Positions 21,400-32,677 of a DNA stretch of 64,000 nt are shown piece by piece; position 1 is the first letter of the stretch, and every line of letters starts with the position of its first letter. Location: NCBI GenBank assembly GCA_905116865.2, contig CAJHNH020007534.1:489412-553411 (forward strand), in the 5' to 3' direction. The notes under the pieces are model-generated. The model searched no databases, had not been told where the DNA came from, and worked only from the letters and a program-made list of their open reading frames with translations. This stretch comes from Candidula unifasciata (taxonomy: Eukaryota; Mollusca; Gastropoda; Stylommatophora; Geomitridae). The position numbers and the translations under genes are program-made.

Positions 21400-21800
21400 A
21401 CAAACAGCCCTCCCCTCCCCCCTATTTTTTAAATCATAATATTATTCTCCCTTACTAGACTATTATAGAAGATAAGAAGAAAAATAAGATAAGGGAAAAG
21501 AGAAAAGAAGAAAATAATGTCAAAGATGAAAGTCTACTCTTTCATCTTTAACACTATCTTCCTCTGTTCTCTTATCTTATTCTTCTTCTTTGTTTTCTTC
21601 TTATCTTCAACATTTTCGTCATCATCATCTTCTTCATCTCCCCTCTTCCTTATTCAAATAAACAGCTCCACATTTCATCACCCTATGTACCCTAGGTCTT
21701 TAACCTTAAAGTATGTTTCAAGACTGCTTGCAATTTGCAGTTATAGATGTATATGAAGTAAGGCATGCCATTGTTACGTCAACCATCTTTAGGTTTTGAA
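21400..21800. other. Pyrimidine/purine-rich intergenic stretch
   Basis: Contains polypurine and TTC/TCA-rich runs, including a short foldback around 21520-21545 (aaagatgaaag and ctttcatcttt). No gene seen. Confidence 0.5.
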
Positions 21801-22095
21801 CAACGAATCAAAATCATGTAACCCATAAGTACTCCGTTCTTCGTCTAACTCAAGTCTGAGTCCGAAGAAGCTCAGCACAGTGCACAAGCTCTGTAGCACC
21901 GGTGAGGATCCTGAAATACTTTAGGTAGATTTGTAACTCCAAATTTTGCCCGGGCAGGGCCGTTAGATTACTCTTTTCGATTTCCAACTGCCAAGGGATT
22001 TTTTACGTGCGCAAGAATGCACTTGGGCGTCCGATCTCACTACCAAGAGACCAGGGAGAATTACTAGAAGTCTAAGTCCACGTGAAAACCCTCTT
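21800..22095 (-). mobile_element. SINE family 2, body without head
   Basis: Shares cgaagaagctcagcacagtg, gaaatactttaggtagattt and ttttacgtgcgcaagaatgc with 44580-44955 and 53540-53890. Confidence 0.7.
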
Positions 22096-22139
22096 TAGTT
22101 GTCCATTAGGACATGCTTAGTAGGTAACCTTACTGTTTG

Positions 22140-22345
22140 TTTCCTCATAGTCTTTAGTCTTATTCTTCCTTCGCATGTTGTATTGTGGTTTACATCAAGG
22201 CTGTTTGTTATATGTGTGTCCCTGTCGGCCCAACACATCAATTTCAGTAAACCCTTAATAAGTCGCCTTTTACGACTTGCTGATTACAAAGCAGTGGGTG
22301 CTCCCCCCCCCCCCCCCCCCAGAACATACACGTGACTCCAGTAGC
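22140..22345. repeat. Repeat containing an 18-base poly(C)
   Basis: Shares cggcccaacacatcaatttc with 46985-47095; ends in poly(C) at 22303-22320. Confidence 0.5.
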
Positions 22346-23520
22346 ACACAAATGTAAATTAGTACTTACCAATGTAAATAAATGATTGAGTCCAATGATT
22401 ATTCCTAGCAAGATTTTGTTTTAAAGTTGGAGCGCATGCAGTCTAAAGTGCATCATTCAGTACAATAATTAAACTGTCAGAGAGACAACCTTTGAACCGG
22501 TGCATAATCTCAGTTAATGGGTATCGTTTTAGCAATTAAGAGGTAACCCCCTCCCCTCCTCCTCCCCGGCAGGACACGCTTGGCCAAGGTGGAGTCACTG
22601 GAGCACCCGTTTAGCCTCCTCTCATGCCTGTTTTGTTGTGGGTAATTATTCAAAGGTCCTGGGTAGTTAGCATCCTTTGGATGTTTTCTCCGGGTCATGC
22701 CTGCAGAAGTCAGATGTGTCTGCTGACAAGTGCAAATACCGCAGTCATGCTGTAAAGACATAACACAATTACATCCTCTGATGAACGGAGAAGAAGTCAA
22801 AGTCCATCTTTGAAAAAAATCAAAAACTCGACTATTTTCAATCTGCTGCTTGCTACGCGAAGCTGCCAATAGTCCCCAATTATATTTGTGGTCTGGTTTA
22901 TTTGCGCCACTTTCGTGGCTAATGTTCTGATATTTGCGACATCTCTCAGGCTAAATCCTTCCTCTTCTCAGTCCGACCGCTCATTCCTTTTCGATGTCCG
23001 ATTGTGTTTCTCCTGCCCGTATAATCCTGAGTTTATCCTCTTGAGTCATGCATCTCCTAACTTGGCCAGGCCTATCTAATAGGAGGGCGAGCTTTTCACA
23101 GAATTTCCTTTAGATCACCATTTATGGTTTTAAAATTGTGAATATATTACTTGCCATTATTAACTCATAACAGTTTTTGGGTTTGGATAGAGCCGAAATT
23201 GTGAACAAACTTCACTTGTGACCACCATAGTGGTCTTATGGTTGTCTTCCTGAAATAAGAGCAGCTTAGACATGCTGATGAGTTTGAAATGAAAGGTGAA
23301 GTCTCACAATGATTCTAGCCGTCACATGTCATACTGCAGTCTGGTTATGGGAGATTGAGTTGGGGGATGGGCTCTGGCGTACATAAGTAACAGATCCTCA
23401 GGTAACCGAACTCAAGTGCTCTTTGTTGGATACTGATCAGGGTCAATGCGACTGGAACGCTCATACAACAAAACTTGAGTGCTCGACAGTGAAGAATGTT
23501 GTGGTTGACAGAGAAGAAGA
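22345..23520. other. Unassigned intergenic region between copies A and B
   Basis: A 119-codon open frame at 22869-22510 (minus) has no recognised domain or known family. No repeat family from elsewhere in the window is obvious. Nothing further can be supported. Confidence 0.4.
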
Positions 23521-23538
23521 AATACTACAATTTAAATA

Positions 23539-23735
23539 AAAACACAAAACTTCAAGTTGATAGTAGAAAAATAAAACTTTACTATAGTCTGGAATGGAAT
23601 AATTTTGATGCTAACATGAATACATATTAAAGTGCAGACATCAAAACAATGTCTAAAACAGCTGGATAAGTAGTAAACAACCCGAGACACTCGATATAAA
23701 CATGATGTAACAGTAATTACTGTTTACTTTAAAAG
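23539..23735 (-). promoter_or_regulatory. 3'UTR end and variant poly(A) signal of copy B
   Basis: Aligned with the ends of A and C; the hexamer at 23583-23578 reads AGTAAA instead of AATAAA. The implied 3'UTR is about 1.7 kb and contains a 38/42-bp minisatellite and LINE fragments. Confidence 0.5.
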
Positions 23736-23924
23736 TATGCTGAAATAAAAAGATTGTAAAAATTATTTAAAATACAAACTGTAAAACAGGAAAGAGGCAG
23801 CGGAGATTCTAGATGATTCCCTGCATGTAGCAGAAAATATGGGCATGTTTTCAATGAGGTTGTCACTGGAACAACAGGGGAATTCTTCACTGGCTATGAA
23901 GAAGAGAATGGAGAGAGTGCTTGG

Positions 23925-24480
23925 GGTGTTTGGTTGGTTGGGGTGTTTGTTTGATTGAGTGCTTGAGGTGTTTGGTTGGTTGGGGTGATTGATTGAGTGC
24001 TGGAGGTGTTTGGTTGGTCGGGGTGATTGTTTGATTGAGTGCTTGAGGTGTTTGGTTGGTTGGGGTGATTGATTGAGTGCTGGAGGTGTTTGGTTGGTCG
24101 GGGTGATTGATTGAGTGCTGGAGGTGTTTGGTTGGTTGGGGTGTTTGTTTGATTGAGTGCTGGAGGTGTTTGGTTGGTTGGGGTGATTGATTGAGTGCTG
24201 GAGGTGTTTGGTTGGTTGGGGTGTTTGTTTGATTGAGTGCTTGAGGTGTTTGGTTGGTCGGGGTGTTTGTTTGATTGAGTGCTTGAGGTGTTTGGTTGGT
24301 CGGGGTGATTGATTGAGTGCTGGAGGTGTTTGGTTGGTTGGGGTGTTTGTTTGATTGAGTGCTGGAGGTGTTTGGTTGGTTGGGGTGATTGATTGAGTGC
24401 TGGAGGTGTTTGGTTGGTTGGGGTGATTGTTTGATTGAGTGCTTGAGGTGTCTGGTTGGTCAGGGTGATTGTTTGGTTGT
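23925..24480. repeat. 38/42-bp minisatellite in the copy B 3'UTR
   Basis: About 14 units mixing a 38-bp form (ending gtgattgattgagtgc) and a 42-bp form (gtttgtttgattgagtgc), with the common core aggtgtttggttggt. Confidence 0.9.
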
Positions 24481-24554
24481 GTTCAGATTATGTGGGAAAT
24501 GTTCATAGTGTGACATCTGTTCTAGAATCACTGACTAATTTGTACATAATCTGA

Positions 24555-25010
24555 ACACCCCATTCAATAAAATCATCATTATAAACCACTTCTGCCATTA
24601 AGAGTGGTGAGGAGGGATAATTTGCAATCCAGTGCCCGCTGGCTGCCACTGGCTATTGTCATGCCGTGAAGGCGTAGTGTCTTTGATGTTGCTGATCCAT
24701 CTTTTTCGCGTCCGCCCTCTTGCTCTTGTAGCTGATCTTCTGAGATGTAGTGCTTGTGATGGTATTTAATCTTGCTGCATTCTAACAAGATGGCCAAACC
24801 ACTTGATTTGCTGTTTCTCGATGAATCTAGTACAAGGGGTCGTTCTCACAATTTGCCTGATAATTTCATTATTTACTTGATCTCGGATGGTTAGGTTGGC
24901 TTTTCTCAGGCATCTCATCTTGCAGGTGGTAATTTTGCATATATGGGCTTTAGATAGTGTCCATGTTTGGCACTAGTAGCATAATGTTGGAATGAATATG
25001 CTGTTTATAA
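24555..25010 (-). mobile_element. LINE 3' fragment in the copy B 3'UTR
   Basis: Minus strand: GRSGL then RALDCKL and HGMTIAS pieces; same family as 45580-46330. Confidence 0.65.
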
Positions 25011-25084
25011 TCTGTTTCTTTGCACTCATAGTTATCCAATAAAATAATGACTAAAAACACTATGGAAAAATCAAAAAGGTGGTG

Positions 25085-25260
25085 GGTGTCTTGGTGATAG
25101 GAGATTACTCATGGATGGAAAGAGAGATGGAGGCAGATCAAAAGACAAGATGCTGGATCGTTCTGCATCATATTATCTATATCAGAAATGACTGACAGTA
25201 AATAAGACAGAAGGTTGTGGACAGACATGATTACCGATACCACACTGCACGCAACATAAA
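25085..25260 (+). mobile_element. LINE tail just after the copy B stop codon
   Basis: Contains gacaagatgctgg, tcagaaatgactgacagtaa and gacagaaggttgtggacaga. It sits in the same place and orientation as the tails next to exon 7 in A and C. Confidence 0.7.
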
Positions 25261-25303
25261 AAAAAAAGAAGAAAAATAAAAACAATTTCAAGAACAAACA
25301 AAA

Positions 25304-25408
25304 CTATTTCAGAATAGCGTCTCCGTAAACACAGTCCGACTCGATGCCAAGGTTATAATTACCATCCTTATATAAGCTGGTAACAATACGAAACCAGCCT
25401 TGTTCACC
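25304..25408 (-). CDS. CTSZ: cathepsin Z copy B exon 7
   Basis: Encodes [16 protein letters not shown] and the C-terminal CVYGDAILK, then the stop codon. Confidence 0.93.
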   Translation of the reverse strand, partial: GEQGWFRIVTSLYKDGNYNLGIESDCVYGDAILK

Positions 25409-28400
25409 CTGGTGGGAGGAAATCAACACAAGAACATTAGACAGAACCAAAAAAAAACAGAAGGCAAAAATGTTACCAGACAAACAAACAAAAGCAAAAT
25501 TAATAAAAGTTTCTAAAAATGAATGCTTCTGTGTGTGGCAACAAAGTAAAGAACTAGCTACCTTCTTCTTAAAGTTCATGCCATGTGGCGTTGATATTCA
25601 TGTCTATCCACAACCTTCTATCTAGTGTACATTCAGTCAACTCTGACACAGATGACCCTCCATGCCATGTGGTGTTGACAGTCATGTCTATCCACAACCT
25701 TCTATCTCGTGTACATTCAGTCAACTCTGACACAGACGATCCTCCATGCCATGTTGTGTTGACAGTCATGTCTATCCACAACCTTCTATCTCGTGTACAT
25801 TCAGTCAACTCTGACACAGATGACCCTCCATGCCATGTGGTGTTGACAGTCATGTCTATCCACAACCTTCTATCTCGTGTACGTTCTGTCAACTCTGACA
25901 CAGATGACCCTCCATGCCATGTGGTGTTGATATTCATGTCTATCCACAACCTTCTATCTCGTGTACGTTCTGTCAACTCTGACACAGATGACCCTCCATG
26001 CCATGTGGCGTTGATATTCATGTCTATCCACAACCTTCTATCTCGTGTACGTTCTGTCAACTCTGACACAGATGACCCTCCATGCCATGTGGTGTTGACA
26101 TTCATGTCTATCCACAACCTTCTATCTCGTGTACGTTCTGTCAACTCTGACACAGATGACCCTCCATGCCATGTGGCGTTGATATTCATGTCTATCCACA
26201 ACCTTCTATCTCGTGTACCTTCTGTCAACTCTGACACAGATGACCCTCCATGCCATGTGGTGTTGACAGTCATGTCTATCCACAACCTTCTATCTCGTGT
26301 ACGTTCTGTCAACTCTGACACAGATGACCCTCCATGCCATGTGAAGGTTGACAGTCATGTCTATCCACAACCTTCTATCTCGTGTACGTTCTGTCAACTC
26401 TGACACAGATGACCCTCCATGCCATGTGGCGTTGATATTCATGTCTATCCACAACCTTCTATCTCGTGTACGTTCTGTCAACTCTGACACAGATGACCCT
26501 CCATGCCATGTGGCGTTGATATTCATGTCTATCCACAACCTTCTATCTCGTGTACGTTCTGTCAACTCTGACACAGATGACCCTCCATGCCATGTGGTGT
26601 TGACATTCATGTCTATCCACAACCTTCTATCTCGTGTACGTTCTGTCAACTCTGACACAGATGACCCTCCATGCCATGTGGCGTTGATATTCATGTCTAT
26701 CCACAACCTTCTATCTCGTGTACGTTCTGTCAACTCTGACACAGATGACCCTCCATGCCATGTGGTGTTGACATTCATGTCTATCCACAACCTTCTATCT
26801 CGTGTACGTTCTGTCAACTCTGACACTGATGACCCTCCATGCCATGTGGTGTATATTCATGTCTATTCACAACCTTCTATCTCGTGTACGTTCTGTCAAC
26901 TCTGACACAGATGATCCTCCATGAAATGATGTCAAACTGTCCAGCATCTGTTCTCTTGGTCTCCCTCTGCCTCTCCTCCCCTCCAACTTTCCTACTGTTA
27001 CGATGTACTCCAGTTTCTTTCTTCTCAGCAGACGACCAAAGAATGTAGATTGTCTCTTTCTGATGTGGGCAAACATTTCTCTTGTGAGTAAATTTCTATC
27101 AAGAGATATTCATTAGTCTTTTTTATATGTATTCTCATCATTCGTCTATAAAACTACACTAATTTACCAACCCTCCATGATTCGCATCTGTATATCAAGA
27201 TAGGATTTACATAGTTTTAAGAATTCTCTTTCTCGTCTAAACTGAAAAAGAAAGATTGCATCAAATATTTGTCATCTATCTATACTGCCTGCATTTATCC
27301 CTTTTTTAGGACAGTGTTGGACAGCGAGGTCTTCAGTCTGAGGATTTTAGGACAGTGTTGGACAGCGAGGTCTTCAGTCTGAGGATTTTAGGTCAGTGTT
27401 AGACAGCGAGGTCTTCAGTCTAAGGATTTTAGGCCACACGACTAGTGCAGTCATCAGAGGCTGTGAAGGTTAGGATGTTTTTTTTTGCCTTCAACAGAAA
27501 AAATATCCAACACACCTGACAAAATATTAAAACGTGGGTCCATTGAATGATGGCCAGCTACCACTTAGGGTGAAATACAGCAGCTCTTTATCTGATCTCC
27601 TGGGGGAAACCATTTATTAATGGCGTGTCATTTATCCTGGGCTGAGAAACCAAGGTAACTACCCTAAACAGTAAATACGAACAGAAATACTGATTTCCTT
27701 AAAGATGTGAGCATGAAGGAAGACTGGCTAGTAGACAGCTTCTTGTCTTGGAAACGGAACTATTCTGACCACATCAAGCACCACAGCGGATTGGGGGAAA
27801 AAAATAATAATAGGAAAGAGAGGCAGGGGCTGACAAGCACAAAGATGGGCACAGTATATAAGTGACACCTTGGGTAGGAGAGTGCATGAGGTGGGAGAGG
27901 CTGTCATGAGACTGAGTTTCTGTCAGGCAGACTGTGAACACAGAGAGTTTCTGCAAAGGACACCCTGCAGGATGATGATGATGAGTGTAGGCAGCTAGAC
28001 TGTACAGGCCTGGATTTTTCCAAGAGCCCTTAAAGTTTATTGCTGCAGGTCCCTGTGTGGGCTCCTAGGCCTGATTGTGTAAGGAAAGAGGGGGGGGGGG
28101 GGGTGGGTTGGATAAAGTATGTTGTAAAAGGCAACTAAATAGGGGTTTTCCCTTGAAGACAAAGTGCATCTGCCTGTGAGTTGAGGAACCAACAGTCTGC
28201 ATACAAATAAGCTAGTTCTGTGGTCCCACTGTGGGGAAAACAAGAACAGACCTGCAGCCTATGGTTTGAGATTAATTCTGTCCATATTCCACAGTTGTGG
28301 ATTTCTTCTTCTCCTTCTAATTCTTCTTCTATCGTCCGCTTGATATAGATTATCTATATCTGCAATGTTGTCTCTAGTATGAACTTCACTGTCTTTTGTA

Positions 28401-31400
28401 ATTCACTCAGTGACCCATAAAGTTTGACCTGCACCGATGTTTCTCTTGGCCAACAGTTTTGCCTTGAAATGTTTTATTTGGAACAGTCTTAGAGGACATG
28501 ATCTGTTGTCGCAGGTGCTGTTGTGGATTTCAAGCTGTACGACAGACATGGCCAATAAAGACACATTTCTTTTAGGGGTGATTAGCTGGTTATGTTCTTA
28601 GTACACTTGTTTCCATATTGAGGCGCACACACCATCTGGAGGTGACAGATTTGATTCCCGGCATGGTAATTATAGATTTTGATTTTTGTGTAATCTAGTG
28701 TGTCCTTCTATCTTTCTACTTTCTACCAGTGCTGATCAATACACTGTCTATCTGTTTATTTTATATATAATATGCCTACCCAAAAGTATGTCCTAAGAAT
28801 AGACTAACTGGAAGCTTCCTTTCAAATCAGAGTGCATCTGCCTTAGATGCAAGGAATCAACAGTCTGCATACATATCAGTCAGATCTGTAAAACTGATGT
28901 GCATGCAACACAGGTTCTGGCAGAGGTAGATAAACAACCAGAACTTTCTGCCGGATTTTTCAGCAGGCTAATGTGAATGAGAAAATGCAGAAGAAACCCT
29001 ATGCATATTGACACTTTACTGCTTACATAGCTTATTCTTTATCTTCAGCATTCCGAACCCTTGAGGTTTACTACCGCATGTATCACCCACCATCATTCAT
29101 CTCTCTGTCTGACCTTCAGTGCTTATATTTGCTTTAAATCTTCTTTTTCCTCTTTCGGTCGCTTGAAATAAATTATCTATATCTGCAATGTTGTATCTAG
29201 TAAGAACTTCACTGTCTTGTAATTCACTTATCTGCCCATAAAAGTTTGGCTTCCACCGGTGTTTCTCTTGGCCAGAAGTTTTACCTGGAAATGTTCTATT
29301 TAGGACAGTCTTGGTGGATGATGTTATCTGTTGCCTCAGGTGCCAATCCATATGTACACATGGCTGATTTGCCAATCTTAAAGTTTGCACACATGTGGCT
29401 GTAAAGTCGATTATGCCCTGTTCTAAAGTGTAGAATAATGACTTACTCTGGTTTGTGCATAATATGGTAATCGCTTTGTGCCAGTTTATGTGGCTTTCTG
29501 ACTGATTTGATTATTCTCTTCTCATGTTGATAAGAGACTGTTATGTCAGGCTGTTCTTCAGTTGCATCTTCCTTTGCTAGTTTATCAGCTCTTTCATTTT
29601 CCGGAATTTCACAGTGGAGCTGTATCGATTGCATAGTTACATTACACCGGTTGCCTAGTTCAGAGAGTTCTATTAATCTAAAACAAATAAATAACAAATC
29701 CAACTTTGTCAAAAATTGTGAACATATTAGCTGACAAAAGCAACACTTACCCAGTAGGTGCCCCAGGAGTTTCTCACGATCCAGTACTCAACTCCATCCT
29801 CCACGCCCCACCCAGCCACAGAGATGATGTGGTTGATCTGTTCACACAGGAGTCAACAAGAAAAATACTTCATGAAGGTTATTCATAGTTTGTATAATAC
29901 TTGACTCACCCACAAGTTTTTGCCATCAACCTACTCTTTACTGTTTATTGTTCTTCTTCCTCTTCCCTTCCTCTTTTACTAATTCAGGTGTCGAGGGAGA
30001 TATCAGGTTCTGCCTCTTGCTCTTCTGGCCGTCCAACCATGGACACATTGTACAAGTTTCCCTAAGAGTTATCTTTCCATCTTATTATACTTTGTGCTAT
30101 ATGTCCCTCTTCTCTTTTGGTGTACGTCTTGTATGATAAGCTTTCGGTAGGCTTTCTAAGTGGGCAAACCATTTTATTAATGTTTAATTAAAAATCGACA
30201 ACACGACACTTGGGACATTCCCATTAGTGCTCCACCCTTATCTTCAGCAGCAAGCGCAGGGTTCCAATTCCAATGGTGCCAATGACAGTTTGATTGCATA
30301 TCCTCTCCCCTTTCCCGTTAGTGCTGATCGTCAACCTGATCTCCTGGTCACTCCTGGCAGTACCATTCTCTTTAGACCGTGATGATCTATCTTTGCATTT
30401 TTTTCGCTCCAAAAGTGCCCTTAAAACATCTAGCTTGTCATGCATTAGTTCCCCACCAAGGGGTGCAGAACTAGTCAGTCTATCTGCCTGTTCATTTCCT
30501 AATACACCAGCATATCCTGGGTAAATATCCAAAGGATGCTAACTACCCGAGACCTCTGAAGCAATGCTTGCCACTCTTCACAGCTTAGCTCTCTTCACCT
30601 TTTTCAACATGCGTGAGTCGGTTACAATTATGACATGTGTGTACAGCTTATTCTCAAACCAGAGGAATTTACTGCCTCCACCTCCATTCCTAGACTAGAT
30701 GTTGTGGTGTCATATGCCAGGTTTTGCTGCAATAAGCCATCTCCATTCACTTTTGCTAAGAACCCGCCATGAGCTTTGTCTGCATGTCAACACAGTGCCA
30801 TCTGTATAGGCATGGGCATAAATTGTCATGAATCATTTGTAGAACTTCTGATTCTGCAGCCCCTGCTGGCCAGTCCCTGCACTCACAACCTAAACTGATA
30901 GAACCCTATACATGTCTGATTCTTGCACAAACACTTTCACTTACTCCTCTCCTGGCACAAATTTATCAATCCTGTACATGTGTCTAATTCTATTTACAGC
31001 TTGCACCATCCAAGGCCTTCCTCTTTTCAGTCTGTGACCCTCAGCTCTGTCTAGGGCTTCATGCGGGAGGTGTTTCTTATCTGATCTGCAGCCACTCTGA
31101 GATTTGACTTAGCTTGCAGCACTTTGAGCCTATCTATAACATTCGGCAGTGCAAGTATATATCGCATACATACTACCGGGGTATCTTGTGCAGATCCCAG
31201 AATTACTTTCATGGCTTCATTATGTATGCGTTCAAGTTTCACCAGCTGACACTTTGATATAGTAAGTATTCCAAGCTCATTATCTATGAACCACAGGATC
31301 ACATGCTGGAACACTGTGAACAGCATTCTTTGTTCCATGTCCATTGTTGCCATAACCTTAAGTGCATTGAGTCCTTTTTAGCATTTCACCGCAACTGCCT

Positions 31401-32632
31401 CCACATAATCCCTGAATAACTGGCTTCTATCAAAAGTGAACACGGGTACCTGTTTGATGTCTCTTTTGATGTTTCTATCATTAATTGCGAGATTTGGAAC
31501 AACAACTTTTACAATTCTTTTTCTTCTTCAGCGTTCATCCGAAGATGCAATTGCGTTGTGACCGTTTACACCATGGCTGAGATATTTGCACCTTTTGGCC
31601 AACACATCCGACTTCTGCTGGCATTTGTTGACCGGGTTAGCCTTCCCGGTTTTTACAATTCTATAGTCTAGAGGGCACCATAAAATAGCCACCTTTTCTG
31701 GGTTAATGACAGCAACCATTTCTACACACCAGTCAGTCACTTTGTTTACTGTTGCCTGTGGCTCTTGGGCTGCCTGTTACCTATGGCTACCCTGCCTATA
31801 TGCAAGAATATCATCAGCAAACGTCAATATCCTTCCAACCCCTGGTGCTTCAAGCTCTGCAATCCTGCTTGTATAGACATTGAAGAGCACTGGTGAAATT
31901 GCAGAACCCTAGGGTAGTCCCAGAGTTAGGAGTTATGATTTGGGTTATCTTCACGGCACTCTAGACATGTCCATAGGTGCTCAGATCCCCCCTTCAACAT
32001 ATACATCAGCGTCCCGCAGTTGATAGTTCCAGTCCTATGTTGGTTGACAAGAATTCTCGTGCGTCTGGTGTGCTTCTCGTGCCTGGCTGTGCCAATCTTT
32101 ATTCCCAATTCTTGCACTCTTAGCAAAGATGTGGAAGTGTTGCTCCCAAAATTCTCAGATTTTCCTAAATCTGATGTGTTAGGCCAAAAGGTGCAGATAT
32201 TGCAGCCTAGCTGTAAACCACAACACAACATACCAACCACCCTTTTAAAATGGATGTAGAAGAAGAAGAGAAAAGATGCGAACACACTTTGATACTTACT
32301 CCTGGACTTGGGTTGTACTCCTTGTAAACACCTCCTTTGTATTCTTCGAACTTATCTGTGACCTCTATACCGCAGCTGCCGGTGTCATTAAATGAATGGA
32401 AAATATTAATATATTTAGGTTATGGCTAAGGAATCAACTGTGTCTATTTCAGAACTCAGATCTTCTTCTTTGTTCAATGGCTGTAGGCTCTAGAGGACAG
32501 TCCTGGTTGTTTGTCTATTTGGACTTTGTGCCAGGGCCTGAGTTTCATGGGCACATCCATTTTACTGGCTTATTTGTGTGCAATTGGTTGTTCTCTGCCG
32601 CTCAGGCAAATGCACTTTGACTTCAAAGGAAG

Positions 32633-32677
<45 letters not shown>

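Noticed and set aside
22510..22869. 119-codon frame between copies A and B
   Set aside because: No recognised domain, no splice or homology support; cannot be called a gene.
25569..26905. Four long frames on both strands with 28-residue repeats
   Set aside because: Explained by the 84-bp minisatellite whose length is a multiple of three; derived from a LINE tail, within intron 6 of copy B.
25578..26925. Possible CRISPR-like array
   Set aside because: Units are contiguous and near-identical along their full length, with no variable spacers; the sequence is eukaryotic.
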